This document shows, piece after piece, positions 7,749 to 17,610 of a stretch of 64,000 bases of DNA (position 1 is its first letter; every line of letters begins with the position of its first letter). Location: positions 58,190-122,189 of the forward strand of contig JADZEB010000032.1 of NCBI GenBank assembly GCA_020850755.1, in the 5' to 3' direction. The stretch is from Alphaproteobacteria bacterium. GTDB taxonomy: Bacteria; Pseudomonadota; Alphaproteobacteria; Acetobacterales; Acetobacteraceae. The notes beneath the pieces were generated by a model that saw nothing but the letters and a program-made list of their open reading frames with translations, made no database searches and was not told the DNA's origin. The translations under genes and the position numbers were made by a program.

Positions 7749-8720
7749 TCAGGCGAAGTGGGGGAAGATCTCGGCCGCACCGATACGCCGGCTGCTCAGC
7801 CCCTGCTCGTGGCAGTAGCGGCAAAAGGCCTCGATGCCCTTGCGGTGCCGCTCCAGGCCGTAGGGAAAGAAATCTGCGCCGGCCATCGCCTCGGCCCGCT
7901 CGACCGCCTGCGGCAGGCTCGGCAGCGAGACGTGATAGCAGGAGGTGTCGCGGAGTTCGGCGAGCGCGATGTCCTTGGCCCTGGTGAAGGCGGCAAGCAG
8001 CTTGCCGGGCAGGGCCGGATCGGCCGCGGCGCGCGACTCCTTGAGCGCGAGCGGATGCAAGGCCGGCGGCGCGCCGATGCTGGCCGCATAGGCGGCTTCC
8101 ACGGCGGGCAGATCGTCGAACAGCCGCACCAGCAGCCCGTCGCGCGCGGCGAAAGGCCTGGGGATGCGCAGGCTGATGAGGCAATCGAGCTCGCCCTTGC
8201 GCAAGAGGTCGACCAGCGAGCTGCCCTCGGGCGCGGCAACCGCGTTGAAGCCGGCCGCCACACTTGGTGCCTTGGCTGCCGGCGCCGGCGTGTCGGTGGG
8301 ACCGAACACCCAGCGGATCGAGCGCAGATCGACGCCGAACTGGTCCTGCAGCATGCCGCGAAGCCAGATGCCGCTGGTGTTGGCGAAATCGATGATGCCC
8401 ACGCGCGCGCCGTTCAGGTCCCGCGGGCGAGGCCGCGCCCCGGCAGCGGGCACATAGATGCAGTCGTGCCGCATCGCCTGGGTGACGAAGGCCGGCAGGC
8501 CCACATAGCCGCGCACGCCCTTGTCGGCGCGCTGCACCAGGCTGCCGATCGAGATCTCGGCGATGTCGAGCTCGCCGCTGCCATAGGACGCCGCCACCAC
8601 CGCGCCCGGCGCCATCACCCGTATGTCGAGCGCATAGCCATCGACGCCGACGCGCCCATCCTGCAGCGGGCGGATGCGGTCATAGCCGCCACAGCCGACA
8701 GAAAGTGTGTTCGTGGACAT
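7749..8720 (-). CDS. 4,5-dihydroxyphthalate decarboxylase-like protein
   Basis: A 323-residue protein with the periplasmic-binding-protein fold of the Pht5/4,5-dihydroxyphthalate decarboxylase group. Landmarks are GGYDRIRPLQDGRV near the N-terminus, the GELDIAEISIGSLV segment, RHDCIYVPAAGA, and LNGARVGIIDFANTSGIWLRGML. There is no signal peptide, so a cytosolic enzyme fits better than a binding protein. Good RBS (AAGGAGAG) before ATG 8720. Pht5 removes a carboxylate from an aromatic catechol acid, but many homologues are misannotated by similarity, so the reaction is uncertain. It lies between the sulfurtransferase and the OYE-type enzyme in one transcription unit. Confidence 0.75.
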   Translation of the reverse strand: MSTNTLSVGCGGYDRIRPLQDGRVGVDGYALDIRVMAPGAVVAASYGSGELDIAEISIGSLVQRADKGVRGYVGLPAFVTQAMRHDCIYVPAAGARPRPRDLNGARVGIIDFANTSGIWLRGMLQDQFGVDLRSIRWVFGPTDTPAPAAKAPSVAAGFNAVAAPEGSSLVDLLRKGELDCLISLRIPRPFAARDGLLVRLFDDLPAVEAAYAASIGAPPALHPLALKESRAAADPALPGKLLAAFTRAKDIALAELRDTSCYHVSLPSLPQAVERAEAMAGADFFPYGLERHRKGIEAFCRYCHEQGLSSRRIGAAEIFPHFA

Positions 8721-8733
8721 GAGCCGCTCTCCT

Positions 8734-9612
8734 TCAGCCGCGATCCTCGCCGACGATCATCGGCAGCGACGGGTCCCTGGACCATTCCAGGAGCGAGCCG
8801 TCATACATCGAGACATTGTCGTAGCCGAGCAGCGCGAGGACGAAGAAGGTCCCGCTCGCGGCGATACCGCCACCGCAATAGGCGAGGATGCGCGGCGCCT
8901 TGTCGGCCCCGGTCTCGGCAAGCAGCGCCTGCAGGCGCGGTATGGCGTGGAAGCGCTTGGTGTCGGGGTCGAACAGGGTGCGCAGCGGCAGGTTGACGCT
9001 GCGCGGGATGCGCCCCGGCCGGCCGTAATGCGCCCCGCCCGTGCCCAGGAACTGCTCGCGTGCAAGCGCGTTTAGCAGGCAGACGGACGGATCGTCCAGC
9101 GCCGCGCGCACATCGTCCAGGAGCGCGTGATACTCGCGCCGGTAGCCGCCGGTGAAGCTGCCGCGCCGCGCGGGCGGCGCATCCCTGCTCACCGGCTTGC
9201 CCTCGGCCACCCAGCGGTCCCAGCCGCCATCGAGGATGCGCACGTCCCTGGCGCCGGAAACCCGCAGCACCCAGAAGACGCGCGTCACGGTGGCAATGTA
9301 GTCGGCGCCATAGAGCACGATCGTGCTGTCGTCATCGACACCGAGTGAGCGCAACTTCTCGACGGTGCGTTCGTGCGGCGGCAGGCGATAGGCGATGTTG
9401 CCGCCCGGGTCGGCGAAATCCTCGACCATGCTGACATAGTGCGAGCCGGGAATGTGCCCCGCTTCCCAGTTCGGGCGGCCCGACCTGCAGATCGAGGCAC
9501 CCACCGGCTGCGGTGTCATGTAGACCGTGCAGTCGAGGATGCAGAGCTTCGGATCGCCAAGCCGCGCCTCCAGCCAGGCGGGATCGACCAGGATCTGCAG
9601 ATCGGGCGTCAT
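8734..9612 (-). CDS. Two-domain rhodanese-like sulfurtransferase (SseA type)
   Basis: A 292-residue protein with two rhodanese domains. The N-terminal inactive one includes LCILDCTVYM, AGHIPGSHYV and the linker DDSTIVLYG. The C-terminal active one ends in the catalytic loop with Cys in YCGGGIAASG. Thiosulfate or 3-mercaptopyruvate is the usual donor. ATG 9612 is preferred over ATG 9618 because AAGGAGAGG sits at the right distance only for the former. It lies 22 bases after the ABC ATPase gene, in the middle of the catabolic unit, which may mean the imported compound carries sulfur; that is inference. Confidence 0.88.
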   Translation of the reverse strand: MTPDLQILVDPAWLEARLGDPKLCILDCTVYMTPQPVGASICRSGRPNWEAGHIPGSHYVSMVEDFADPGGNIAYRLPPHERTVEKLRSLGVDDDSTIVLYGADYIATVTRVFWVLRVSGARDVRILDGGWDRWVAEGKPVSRDAPPARRGSFTGGYRREYHALLDDVRAALDDPSVCLLNALAREQFLGTGGAHYGRPGRIPRSVNLPLRTLFDPDTKRFHAIPRLQALLAETGADKAPRILAYCGGGIAASGTFFVLALLGYDNVSMYDGSLLEWSRDPSLPMIVGEDRG

Positions 9613-9634
9613 CGCCATCCTCTCCTTGCGGTGC

Positions 9635-11665
9635 TCATCGGGCCTGCATGCGCGCGAGGTCCGCGGGCGCGATGTGGCAGTGCAGCGTGTGGTTCGCGGA
9701 CAGGTGCTGCTCCGGCGGCGCCTCGGTCTCGCAGATCGCGCCCAGCTTGCGCGGGCAGCGCGTGTGGAACGGGCAGCCGCGCGGCGGGTTGGCGGGATCG
9801 GGCATCGTCCCTTCCAGGCGGATGCGCGCCCGCTCCGGCTCGTCCTCGATCGTCGGCAGGGCCGAGAGCAGCGCCTCGGTATAGGGATGGTGCGGGGGCG
9901 CGAACACCTCCTCGGTCGGGCCGGTCTCGACCACACGGCCGAGATACATCACCGCCACCCGGTTCGAGATGTAGCGCACCACGCCGAGATCATGCGATAT
10001 GAACAAATATGATGTGCCGTGCTGGCGCTGAAGGTCGATCAGCTCGTTCAGCAGCGCTGCCTGCACCGATATGTCCAGCGCCGAGGTGGGCTCGTCGCAC
10101 ACCACCAGCCGCGGCGAGGCAGCAAAGGCGCGCGCGATGCAGACGCGCTGCTTCTCCCCGCCCGAAAGCTGGCGCGGATAGCGGTCGATGAAGCGCTCGC
10201 CGAGCTTCACGGCGGCAAGCAGCTCGGACACGCGCGGCGCGATCTCCGCCGCCGCGCAGAGATCGTAGAGCCTGAGCGGGCGTGCCAGGATCTCCTCCAC
10301 CCGGTGCGAGGGGTTGAGCGACGCCTCGGGGTTCTGGAACACGATCTGCAAGGCGCGCCGCACCCCGCGCGCCCGCGACTGTGCCGTAAGGCCGATGCGC
10401 CCGCCGTCCAGCTCGACATGGCCTTCGCTCGGCGCCAGCAGGCCCACCACGCATTTCGCGAGCGTCGACTTGCCCGATCCGCTCTCGCCGACGATCGCCA
10501 GCGTCTCGCCCGCACCGATCTCCAGGCTGACGCTGTCCACCGCGGCCGAGACACGGCGCTGCGCAAAGGGCCAGACGCCCCCGCTTTGGGTGAAGGTCTT
10601 GCGCAGGCCGTCGAGGCGCAGAACGGGCGCGCCTGAGCCATCGGGCACCGCGTCATCCCCGGCACGCTGAGGCGCGGCCACGGGCAGCGCCTCCGTCTCG
10701 GTGGGGAAGTGGCAGCGGCTGAGATGGCCGCCTTCGAGCCTGGCAAGCGCGGGGGCCTCGTCGCGGCACCTGTCGCGTGCCAGCGCGCAACGGGGGGCGA
10801 AGACGCAGCCGGTGATAGCCTGGGACAGATCGGGCAGGCCGCCCGGGAGCGAGACCAGGCGCTGGCGCTTGTCGGTCCTGCGCGGGATCGCGTTCAACAG
10901 GCCGCGCGTATAGGGATTGCGCGGGCGGCGCAGGATGTCGGCCGTTGCGCCCTGCTCCATCAGCTCGCCGGCATAGAGCACGCCGACGCGGTCGCACACG
11001 CGCGCCACCACGCCGAGATTGTGGCTGATGAACAGGATCGCCACGCCGAGCGAGCGGCGCAGTTCCGCGATCAGGTCCAGGATCACCGCCTCGGTGGTGA
11101 CATCGAGGCCCGTGGTCGGCTCGTCCATGATCAGGAGATCGGGCTTGCAGGCGAGCGCCATCGCGATCACCACGCGCTGCTGCTGCCCGCCCGAGAGCTG
11201 GTGCGGATAGCGCCGCGCGATATGGCCGGGCTCGGGAAGATGGACGCGCCCGAGCAGTTCCACCGCGCGGGCGGCCGCCTCGCGCCGGTTGGCACCCTGG
11301 TGCTGGCGGATCGCCTCCGCGATCTGCTCGCCCACCGCGATCGCGGGATTGAGCGCGCTGTGCGGGTCCTGGTAGACCATCGCCACCTGCCGGCCGCGCA
11401 CCTTCTCCAGTTCGGCGCGCGGCAGTTGCAGGAGGTCGCGATCGCCGAGCAGGATGCGCCCCCCCTCGGCGCGCCCGCCGCGTATGTGGTTCACCACCGC
11501 GAAGGCGATGGTGCTCTTGCCCGAGCCGGACTCGCCGATCAGACCATAGGCCTCGCCCGGGCCGATGGCGAACGAGACGTCGTGCACCGCGCGCAGCGAG
11601 CCCTCGCCACGCCCATAGCGCACGGTCAGCCCATCGACGGTGAGAACGGGCGCCTGGGCGCTCAT
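9635..11665 (-). CDS. Fused two-NBD peptide/opine-type ABC transporter ATPase
   Basis: A 676-residue protein holding two complete ATPase domains in tandem, as in GsiA. The first has Walker [10 protein letters not shown], signature LSGGQQQR and Walker [10 protein letters not shown]. The second starts near residue 345 with [11 protein letters not shown] and has [17 protein letters not shown] and [12 protein letters not shown]. Each half ends in the Opp/Dpp C-terminal cysteine-containing segment ([29 protein letters not shown]). ATG 11665 overlaps the stop of the permease gene (ATGA), showing tight coupling. It powers the import system encoded immediately upstream. Confidence 0.95.
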   Translation of the reverse strand: MSAQAPVLTVDGLTVRYGRGEGSLRAVHDVSFAIGPGEAYGLIGESGSGKSTIAFAVVNHIRGGRAEGGRILLGDRDLLQLPRAELEKVRGRQVAMVYQDPHSALNPAIAVGEQIAEAIRQHQGANRREAAARAVELLGRVHLPEPGHIARRYPHQLSGGQQQRVVIAMALACKPDLLIMDEPTTGLDVTTEAVILDLIAELRRSLGVAILFISHNLGVVARVCDRVGVLYAGELMEQGATADILRRPRNPYTRGLLNAIPRRTDKRQRLVSLPGGLPDLSQAITGCVFAPRCALARDRCRDEAPALARLEGGHLSRCHFPTETEALPVAAPQRAGDDAVPDGSGAPVLRLDGLRKTFTQSGGVWPFAQRRVSAAVDSVSLEIGAGETLAIVGESGSGKSTLAKCVVGLLAPSEGHVELDGGRIGLTAQSRARGVRRALQIVFQNPEASLNPSHRVEEILARPLRLYDLCAAAEIAPRVSELLAAVKLGERFIDRYPRQLSGGEKQRVCIARAFAASPRLVVCDEPTSALDISVQAALLNELIDLQRQHGTSYLFISHDLGVVRYISNRVAVMYLGRVVETGPTEEVFAPPHHPYTEALLSALPTIEDEPERARIRLEGTMPDPANPPRGCPFHTRCPRKLGAICETEAPPEQHLSANHTLHCHIAPADLARMQAR

Positions 11666-12534
11666 CGCCCGCGCCCGTCGGGAATGGCGATGGCGCGGCG
11701 CAGCCGGTCGCCGGTCAGGACCGTGCCGATCGATACCACCGCGATCGCAAGGCAGGGAAAGATCACCAGCCAGGGCGCGATCTGCAGGAACTGCTGGCCC
11801 TCCTTGACCATCAGGCCCCAGGCCGGCGTGGGCGGCTTCACCCCGATGCCGAGATAGCTGAGCGAGGCCGTGAGCAGGATCGCCGCCGCCACGCGCAGCG
11901 TGAAATCGACAATCAGGATGCCGATGATGTTGGGCAGGATCTCGCGGCCGAGTATGTACACAACCGGCTCGCCACGCGCGCGCGCGGCATCGACGAACTC
12001 GCGGCGCGCAATATCCTGCGTCACGCTGCGGATCAGGCGCGCCGAGCGCGGCCAGAACACGACGCCGATCGCCAGGATGACGTTGATCGTGCTGGCCCCC
12101 AGCATGACGACGATCAGCATCGCCAGGATCAGCGCCGGGAAGGACATCAGCACGTCCATCGTGCGCATCAGCATCTCGTCGATCCGGCCGCCGAAATAGC
12201 CGGCGGCAAGCCCGGTGGGCGCACCGAGCAGAACACCGAGGCCGGCGCAGGCAAGCGCCAGGAACAGCGTCGGTCGCGCGCCCCACAGCACGCGGCTGAA
12301 CACGTCGCGACCGAACTCGTCGGTGCCGAACAGGAAGGCGAGGCTGGGTTCCTGAAGGATGTTGGCCGGATCGAAAGTGGTGGGCGCGCCCGGCGCGACA
12401 GACGGCCCGAAGGCGAGAAGCAGCAGCACGCCGACAGGAAAGGCCCCACCGAGCAGGCTGCGCACCACGCGCGCCCAGCCGCTCCTGGCCTTCCGCGCGG
12501 CGATGGGCGCCGCGCCATTGCCTGCAACCGGCAC
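11662..12534 (-). CDS. Dpp/Opp-type ABC permease, DppC family
   Basis: A 290-residue inner-membrane permease. The start is GTG 12534, 5 bases after the stop of the preceding permease gene, with GGAG upstream. Landmarks are LFGTDEFGRDVFSRVLWGARPT of the DppC N-domain and the EAA-type loop around AARARGEPVVYILGREILPN. Five to six membrane segments are visible. It forms the translocation pore with the next (upstream) permease. Confidence 0.93.
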   Translation of the reverse strand: MPVAGNGAAPIAARKARSGWARVVRSLLGGAFPVGVLLLLAFGPSVAPGAPTTFDPANILQEPSLAFLFGTDEFGRDVFSRVLWGARPTLFLALACAGLGVLLGAPTGLAAGYFGGRIDEMLMRTMDVLMSFPALILAMLIVVMLGASTINVILAIGVVFWPRSARLIRSVTQDIARREFVDAARARGEPVVYILGREILPNIIGILIVDFTLRVAAAILLTASLSYLGIGVKPPTPAWGLMVKEGQQFLQIAPWLVIFPCLAIAVVSIGTVLTGDRLRRAIAIPDGRGR

Positions 12535-12539
12535 GGCGG

Positions 12540-13481
12540 TCAGCTCCGCAGCCGCGGGTTGAGGCGCATCGAGACGACGTCGGCAAGAAGATTTCCGACG
12601 CCGTAGGCGGCCGCCACAACCAGCACGGTTGCCTGAAGCGTCGGCACATCGCGGTGGCTGACCGACATCACCATGAGCTGGCCGATCCCGGCATAGGAGA
12701 ACAGCGTCTCCACCACCACCAGCCCGCCCAGCACATAGCCGAAATGCATGCCAACCTCTGCCACCGTGGGCAGGAGCGCATTGCGCAGCGCATGCCTGAC
12801 GATCACCGTGAGCCGCGGCAGCCCCTTCAACTCGGCCGTGCGCACATAGTTGCTGTCGAGCACGCCGATCATGCTCGCGCGCGTGATCTGGCTGAGATGC
12901 GCAAGCTGGTGCAGCACCAGCACGGTGATCGGCAGCACCAGCGCCTCGGGCTGGGCGAGCGGGTTCTCGCCCGGCCCGATCAGGCTCGATCCCGGCAGGA
13001 TGGGCCACCAGATGCTGAAGGCGAGGATGAGCGCGAGCCCGATCACGAACTCCGGCAAGGCGAAGGCGACCACCGCGAAGGCCGAGAGCGCGCGATCGAG
13101 CAGGCTGCCCTGGAAGACGGCGCAGGCCACGCCCACCGCCAGCGACAGCGGCACCGCCACCGCCAGCACGAGCGCGGCCAGGATCGCCGAGTTCCACAGC
13201 CGCGCCAGCAGCACCGGCGCGACCGGCTGGTTGAAGGCGAGCGAGGTGCCGAAGTCCCCGCGCAGCATCGCGCCAACCCAGCCGAGATAGCGCTCGACCA
13301 GCGGCCGGTCGAGGCCGAGCCGCTGCTCGACCGCGCGGATCTCCTCGGCGGTTGCGGTCTCGCCCAGGATAGCGTGCGCGACATTGCCCGGCAGGACGTT
13401 GACGATCGCGAAGGTCAGCAGCGACACCGCCAGCAGGATGAGTCCGAGCAGCGCCACGCGCCGGAGGATTAGTGCCGACAT
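12540..13481 (-). CDS. Dpp/Opp-type ABC permease, DppB family
   Basis: A 313-residue inner-membrane permease with the DppB opening (RRVALLGLILLAVSLLTFAIVNVLPG), the helix-linker LGLDRPLVERYLGWVG, and the EAA loop RTAELKGLPRLTVIVRHALRN. About six membrane segments. Encoded directly after the binding-protein gene and 5 bases before the partner permease, all on the minus strand. Confidence 0.94.
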   Translation of the reverse strand: MSALILRRVALLGLILLAVSLLTFAIVNVLPGNVAHAILGETATAEEIRAVEQRLGLDRPLVERYLGWVGAMLRGDFGTSLAFNQPVAPVLLARLWNSAILAALVLAVAVPLSLAVGVACAVFQGSLLDRALSAFAVVAFALPEFVIGLALILAFSIWWPILPGSSLIGPGENPLAQPEALVLPITVLVLHQLAHLSQITRASMIGVLDSNYVRTAELKGLPRLTVIVRHALRNALLPTVAEVGMHFGYVLGGLVVVETLFSYAGIGQLMVMSVSHRDVPTLQATVLVVAAAYGVGNLLADVVSMRLNPRLRS

Positions 13482-13524
13482 CCCGCAGCGCTGCTCGGCT
13501 TTCCGATGACCGTTCCTGTCGCGG

Positions 13525-15081
13525 CTACGCGCTCAGCCACACGTCGCGATAGTCGGAAGCGCCATGCAGCGGCGGGTTGTAGTTCTGCACGCGGTTGGAC
13601 TGGGCGCACATGTAGTTCATGAAGAACGGGATGATCCTCTCCGAGCTGCGGTGGATCCGCTCCATCGCCTGCGCGGCAAGCGCCTTGCGCTTCTCGAAAT
13701 CCACCTCCGCGATCAGGTTCTCAAGCAGCGCGTCGGTGCCCGGCTCCACCTCGGTGCCGCCATAGTTGAAGGGCTGCTTGCTGTGGAAGATCTGGTAGAG
13801 GGATTCATACAGCGTGAGGCGATCGTTCCACTGCGAGATGTAGAGCGGCTTCTTGCGCGCCACGGTGGCGACATAGTCGGTATAGGGGATGTCGCGCACG
13901 GTGATGTTGACGCCGATCTTCGCCGCCTCCTCCTTCAAGGCCAGCGCCATCTTGGGCGAGGGCTGGCGCTGCGAGGAGCAGAAGCATTCGAGCGAGAGGT
14001 TGCTCACCCCCGCTTCCGCCAGCAGCCGGCGCGCGCGCGGCAAGTCCTGGTCGCGCTGCGGGATGGGCGGCAGATAGGCGTTGCCCGGCGGCAGCGTCAC
14101 GTCGTTGGCGATGCTGCCCTCGCCGAGCAGGCTGGTCATCAGCAGCGGGCGGCGGTTGAGGATGTACTTGAACGCCTCGCGCACCTTGGGGTTGGTGAAG
14201 GGCGCCTGGTTAGCCTGGGTGAAGATGGCGTAGTACTGCCCCACCGTCACCGAATGCGCCTTCACGTTGGGCGCGCGGCGAAGCGGCAGGATCGCCTCGG
14301 AGGCGAGCATCTCCAGTATGTCAACGGCATTGCTGCGCAGGGCCGATTGCTGCGCGATCGGCTCGGCTATCGCGGTGATGCGGATGCCGTCCAGATAGGG
14401 GCGATCCGGCATCCAGTAGTTCTGGTGCCGCTCCAGCGTGGCGCCGACGCCGGGCTGGAACTCCTTCAGCCGGAACGGGCCCGTGCCCACCGGCTGGGTC
14501 GGCAGCGCGGCAAGGCGGTCGTGCGGCGCGATCTTCGCCCAGCGGTTGGCGAGTAGCGCCGGCATTTCCGAGCAGGGCTGGTTGAGCACGATGCGCACGC
14601 GGTGCGGCCCCTCGGCCTTCGCCTCCTTGACCGGCCCGAAAGCGCCGCGCGAACGCAGAGAAAGGCTGCGATCCTCGCTGCGCTCGATCGTCGCCACCAC
14701 GTCGCGCGAGGTCATTTCCGTGCCGTGGTGGAACTTCACGCCCTGGCGCAGCTCGAACACCCATTCGCGCGCACCATTCTCGGCCCGCCAGGAGGTGGCC
14801 AGGCGCGGCACCGGCAGGTCCTGGCGATCGACATCGGTCAGCCCCTCGAACAGAAGGCCCGCCAGGGTCTGGCCGGAAAGCGAGAGCGTGAGATGCGGGT
14901 CGATCGAATCCGGCGCGCCGGGATAGTTCACGCGCAGCGTGCCGCCCTTGCGTGGTGTGGCCGTCTGGGCGTGCGCACGCATGATCGGCGCTGCCGCCAT
15001 CGCCCCGCCCAGTGCCATCGCACCACCCAGAAGCCCGCGACGCGTGACTGGCGGCACTCCGTTGCTGTTGTCGGCGCCCAT
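13525..15081 (-). CDS. ABC transporter substrate-binding protein, SBP family 5
   Basis: A 518-residue periplasmic binding protein of the peptide/nickel/opine family. The start ATG 15081 has GGGGAGG upstream. The N-terminus is Tat-like: TRRGLLGGAMALGGAMAAAP then an AHA-Q cleavage region. Family features are RKGGTLRVNYPGAPDSIDPH, the GLTDVDRQDLPVPRLATSW segment and FELRQGVKFHHGTEMTSRDVV. It is first in an eight-gene unit and so sets the substrate of the whole module; the ligand cannot be read from the sequence. Confidence 0.93.
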   Translation of the reverse strand: MGADNSNGVPPVTRRGLLGGAMALGGAMAAAPIMRAHAQTATPRKGGTLRVNYPGAPDSIDPHLTLSLSGQTLAGLLFEGLTDVDRQDLPVPRLATSWRAENGAREWVFELRQGVKFHHGTEMTSRDVVATIERSEDRSLSLRSRGAFGPVKEAKAEGPHRVRIVLNQPCSEMPALLANRWAKIAPHDRLAALPTQPVGTGPFRLKEFQPGVGATLERHQNYWMPDRPYLDGIRITAIAEPIAQQSALRSNAVDILEMLASEAILPLRRAPNVKAHSVTVGQYYAIFTQANQAPFTNPKVREAFKYILNRRPLLMTSLLGEGSIANDVTLPPGNAYLPPIPQRDQDLPRARRLLAEAGVSNLSLECFCSSQRQPSPKMALALKEEAAKIGVNITVRDIPYTDYVATVARKKPLYISQWNDRLTLYESLYQIFHSKQPFNYGGTEVEPGTDALLENLIAEVDFEKRKALAAQAMERIHRSSERIIPFFMNYMCAQSNRVQNYNPPLHGASDYRDVWLSA

Positions 15082-15138
15082 GCTGGCCTCCCCTGCCGGA
15101 AATCGCGGGCGGGCCGATCGCCTCGCCAACGCAACGAA

Positions 15139-15168
15139 ACTATAGGCATTCGCCGGGCCGCCCGGCAA
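15139..15168 (-). promoter_or_regulatory. Putative sigma-70 promoter of the eight-gene catabolic unit
   Basis: On the minus strand TTGCCG (15163-15168) is followed after 18 bases by TATAGT (15139-15144), about 58 bases upstream of the binding-protein ATG. The -10 differs from consensus at one base. Located by eye in a 160-base divergent intergenic region. Confidence 0.45.
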
Positions 15169-15241
15169 GGCTGCCCGCGGCGCACTTCCCACAATTCCAG
15201 CCATCCGGCATAAGGGGCGCCGGAGCAAGGCAGGGCGCAGC

Positions 15242-16522
15242 ATGCAGGACATTGCCACCACGATCCTGGTCTGTGGCGGCGGCATCGCCGGCACGGTTGC
15301 AGCCATCGCCGCCGCGCGCGCCGGGGCCGGGACCCTGCTGGTCGAGCGCTGGGGGTTCCTCGGCGGCAGTGCCACCGCCGCCGCCGTAGGCCAGTTCGTC
15401 GGCTGGGAGACGGGCTCCGGCCGCCAGGTCGTGCATGGCATCGCCGAGGAGATCGTCGCACGCCTGGTCGCGCGCGGCGCGGCCGACGGGCACGGCCATT
15501 TCGTCATGTCCACCGGCCATCGCATGGACCGGGTCAACTACGACCCCGAGGCGCTCAAGCTGCTGCTCGACGAGATGGCGGCCGAGGCCGGCGTGCGCGT
15601 GCTGTTCCATGCCGGCCTGATGGCGGTCGCCGCCGCGCGCCGCACGATCGAGGCGGTGACGATGCTCACCAAGGCCGGGCCGTTGCGCATCCTGCCGCGC
15701 ATCGTGGTTGACGCTTCCGGCGACCTCGACCTGCTCGCGCGCGCGGGCGCCGCCTTCCTGCCGCTCGACCCGAGCGAGAGCCTGCAGCCGGCCACGCTGA
15801 TGTTTCGCTTCGGCCCGATCGACTTCGCCGCCTTCGAGGCGATCCCGCCGGCCGAGCGCGCGGCGCTGGCGCGCGAGGGGGTGGCGCGCGGCATGCTGGC
15901 ACGCGCCGCGCTGCACGCCAGCCGCATGCCCGGCACCGACGATGCCTGGTTCAATATCGGCCGCGTCGCGGTGGATGCGACCGACCCCTTCGCCCTCAGC
16001 GCCGCCGAGATGGAGGGCCGCCGCCAGGCCTTCCGCGCCGCCGCCTTCCTGCGCGCGCTGGTGCCGGGCTGTGCCGCCGGCCGGCTGGTGGCGCTCGCCC
16101 CGCAGCTCGGCATCCGCGAGACGCGCCGTGTGCGCGGTCTGTACGTCCTGACGGCGGAGGATCTGCGCGCCGGCACGATGTTCGAGGATGCGATCGCGAT
16201 CGGCGCCTATCCGATCGATATCCACCCGGCGCAGGGCGCGGGGCTGCACTTCCAGACGCTAGGCGAGGATCACGCCTACGCCATCCCCTATCGCGCCCTG
16301 GTGCCCGACGCGCTCGACAATGCGCTGGTGGCCGGGCGCGGCATCTCGGCCACGCACGAAGCGCATGCGGCAACGCGCGTGATGCCGCTCGCGATGGCGA
16401 TCGGGCAGGCGGCCGGCACGGCGGCGGCGATGGCGGCGGCCGGCAATCTGCCGCCTGCGCTGGTGCCCGCTGCCGCCTTGCAGACCCGGCTGCGTGCCGC
16501 GCGCGCCCACCTGCCCGGCTGA
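15242..16522 (+). CDS. FAD-dependent oxidoreductase (FAD_oxidored family)
   Basis: A 426-residue flavoprotein with the N-terminal FAD motif TTILVCGGGIAGTVAAIAAARAG, the downstream ERWGFLGGSATAAAVGQFVG typical of the family, a central VVDASGDLDLLARAG segment and the C-terminal NALVAGRGISATHEAHAATRVMP that closes the FAD site. Family members are poorly characterised dehydrogenases. It is divergent from the eight-gene unit and followed 90 bases later by a Bug receptor gene on the same strand, so those two may form a small operon. Confidence 0.88.
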   Translation: MQDIATTILVCGGGIAGTVAAIAAARAGAGTLLVERWGFLGGSATAAAVGQFVGWETGSGRQVVHGIAEEIVARLVARGAADGHGHFVMSTGHRMDRVNYDPEALKLLLDEMAAEAGVRVLFHAGLMAVAAARRTIEAVTMLTKAGPLRILPRIVVDASGDLDLLARAGAAFLPLDPSESLQPATLMFRFGPIDFAAFEAIPPAERAALAREGVARGMLARAALHASRMPGTDDAWFNIGRVAVDATDPFALSAAEMEGRRQAFRAAAFLRALVPGCAAGRLVALAPQLGIRETRRVRGLYVLTAEDLRAGTMFEDAIAIGAYPIDIHPAQGAGLHFQTLGEDHAYAIPYRALVPDALDNALVAGRGISATHEAHAATRVMPLAMAIGQAAGTAAAMAAAGNLPPALVPAAALQTRLRAARAHLPG

Positions 16523-16612
16523 CGCCGCTCCCCTTGCCATGCCGCACCGCCGGTGCCACAAGCTGGACCCATGATGGGGCGTCGCAAGGCCCCGCGCAGG
16601 GAGAATGCAGCC

Positions 16613-17599
16613 ATGAACGCAGCCGGTTTGTCCCGCCGCACCGCACTGGCGGCGGCCATTGCCCTTGCCGCGACGGCGGCGCGGCCCGCACGCGCGCAAG
16701 GCGCCGCCTGGCCCAACCGCCCGGTGCGCATCATCGTTCCCTTCCCGCCCGGTGGCCCGGCCGACGGCTCGGCGCGTGCGCTGGCCGAGGTGATGGGCCC
16801 GGCGCTCGGTCAGCCGGTGGTGGTCGAGAACCGGCCCGGCGCCGGCGGCGTGGTCGGCATCGGCGCGGCCGCCCAGGCCAATGACGGGCACACGTTGCTG
16901 ATGGGCAGCACCAGCATGACCGTCACGCCCGCGCTGCGCAGCGACCTGCCCTACAATATCGAGCGCGATTTCGAGCCGATCGGGATGGTCTCGGCCCAGC
17001 CGCTGGTGGTTGTGGTGGCGGCCAACTCGCCGCTGCGTTCGATCCCCGATCTGGTCGCGGCGGCGAAGACGCGGCCCGGCCAGCTCACCGCCGCCAACAG
17101 CGGCAACGGCACGCTCGCCCACCTCGCCGCTGAGCTGTTCAACGGCCGCATGGGCGTGGAGCTCGCCCCGGTCGCCTATCGCGGCGAGAGCCTGATCATG
17201 CCCGACCTGTTGAACGGCACGGTCGCGCTTGGTTTCCTCAACCTGCCGATCCTGCTGCCGTTGATCCGCGACGGACGGCTGCGCGCCCTGGCCGTTACCT
17301 CGCCCACGCCGATCCCGGAGCTGCCGGGCGTGCCGACGCTGTCCTCGGTGGGTGTGGCGGGTCTCGATGTGCAGGGCTGGGCGGCGCTGCTGGCCGCGCG
17401 TGGCATCCCGGCGGAAGCGCTGCCGCGGCTGGAGGCGCAGTTGCGCGCCGCGTTGGCTTCCGACCCCGTGCGCGCCCGCTTCGCTAATTTCGGCGTGACG
17501 CCCGTGATCAGCACCCGTGCCCAGCTGCGCGACTACCTGAAGAGCGAGCAGACGCGCTGGGCCGAGGTGGTGCGCACGCGCCGCATCACGGTGCAGTAG
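16613..17599 (+). CDS. Bug/TctC-family periplasmic binding protein
   Basis: A 328-residue tripartite-tricarboxylate-type receptor. ATG 16613 is chosen because GGGAG precedes it and it begins a Tat-like signal (SRRTALAAAIALAATAARPARAQ). Mature landmarks are WPNRPVRIIVPFPPGGPAD, VVENRPGAGGVVGIG and the late ELPGVPTLSSVG. No TctA/TctB membrane genes lie nearby, so this is an orphan receptor that must use a distant transporter or act as a sensor. Confidence 0.93.
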   Translation: MNAAGLSRRTALAAAIALAATAARPARAQGAAWPNRPVRIIVPFPPGGPADGSARALAEVMGPALGQPVVVENRPGAGGVVGIGAAAQANDGHTLLMGSTSMTVTPALRSDLPYNIERDFEPIGMVSAQPLVVVVAANSPLRSIPDLVAAAKTRPGQLTAANSGNGTLAHLAAELFNGRMGVELAPVAYRGESLIMPDLLNGTVALGFLNLPILLPLIRDGRLRALAVTSPTPIPELPGVPTLSSVGVAGLDVQGWAALLAARGIPAEALPRLEAQLRAALASDPVRARFANFGVTPVISTRAQLRDYLKSEQTRWAEVVRTRRITVQ

Positions 17600-17610
17600 C
17601 GGCCGCCGGC

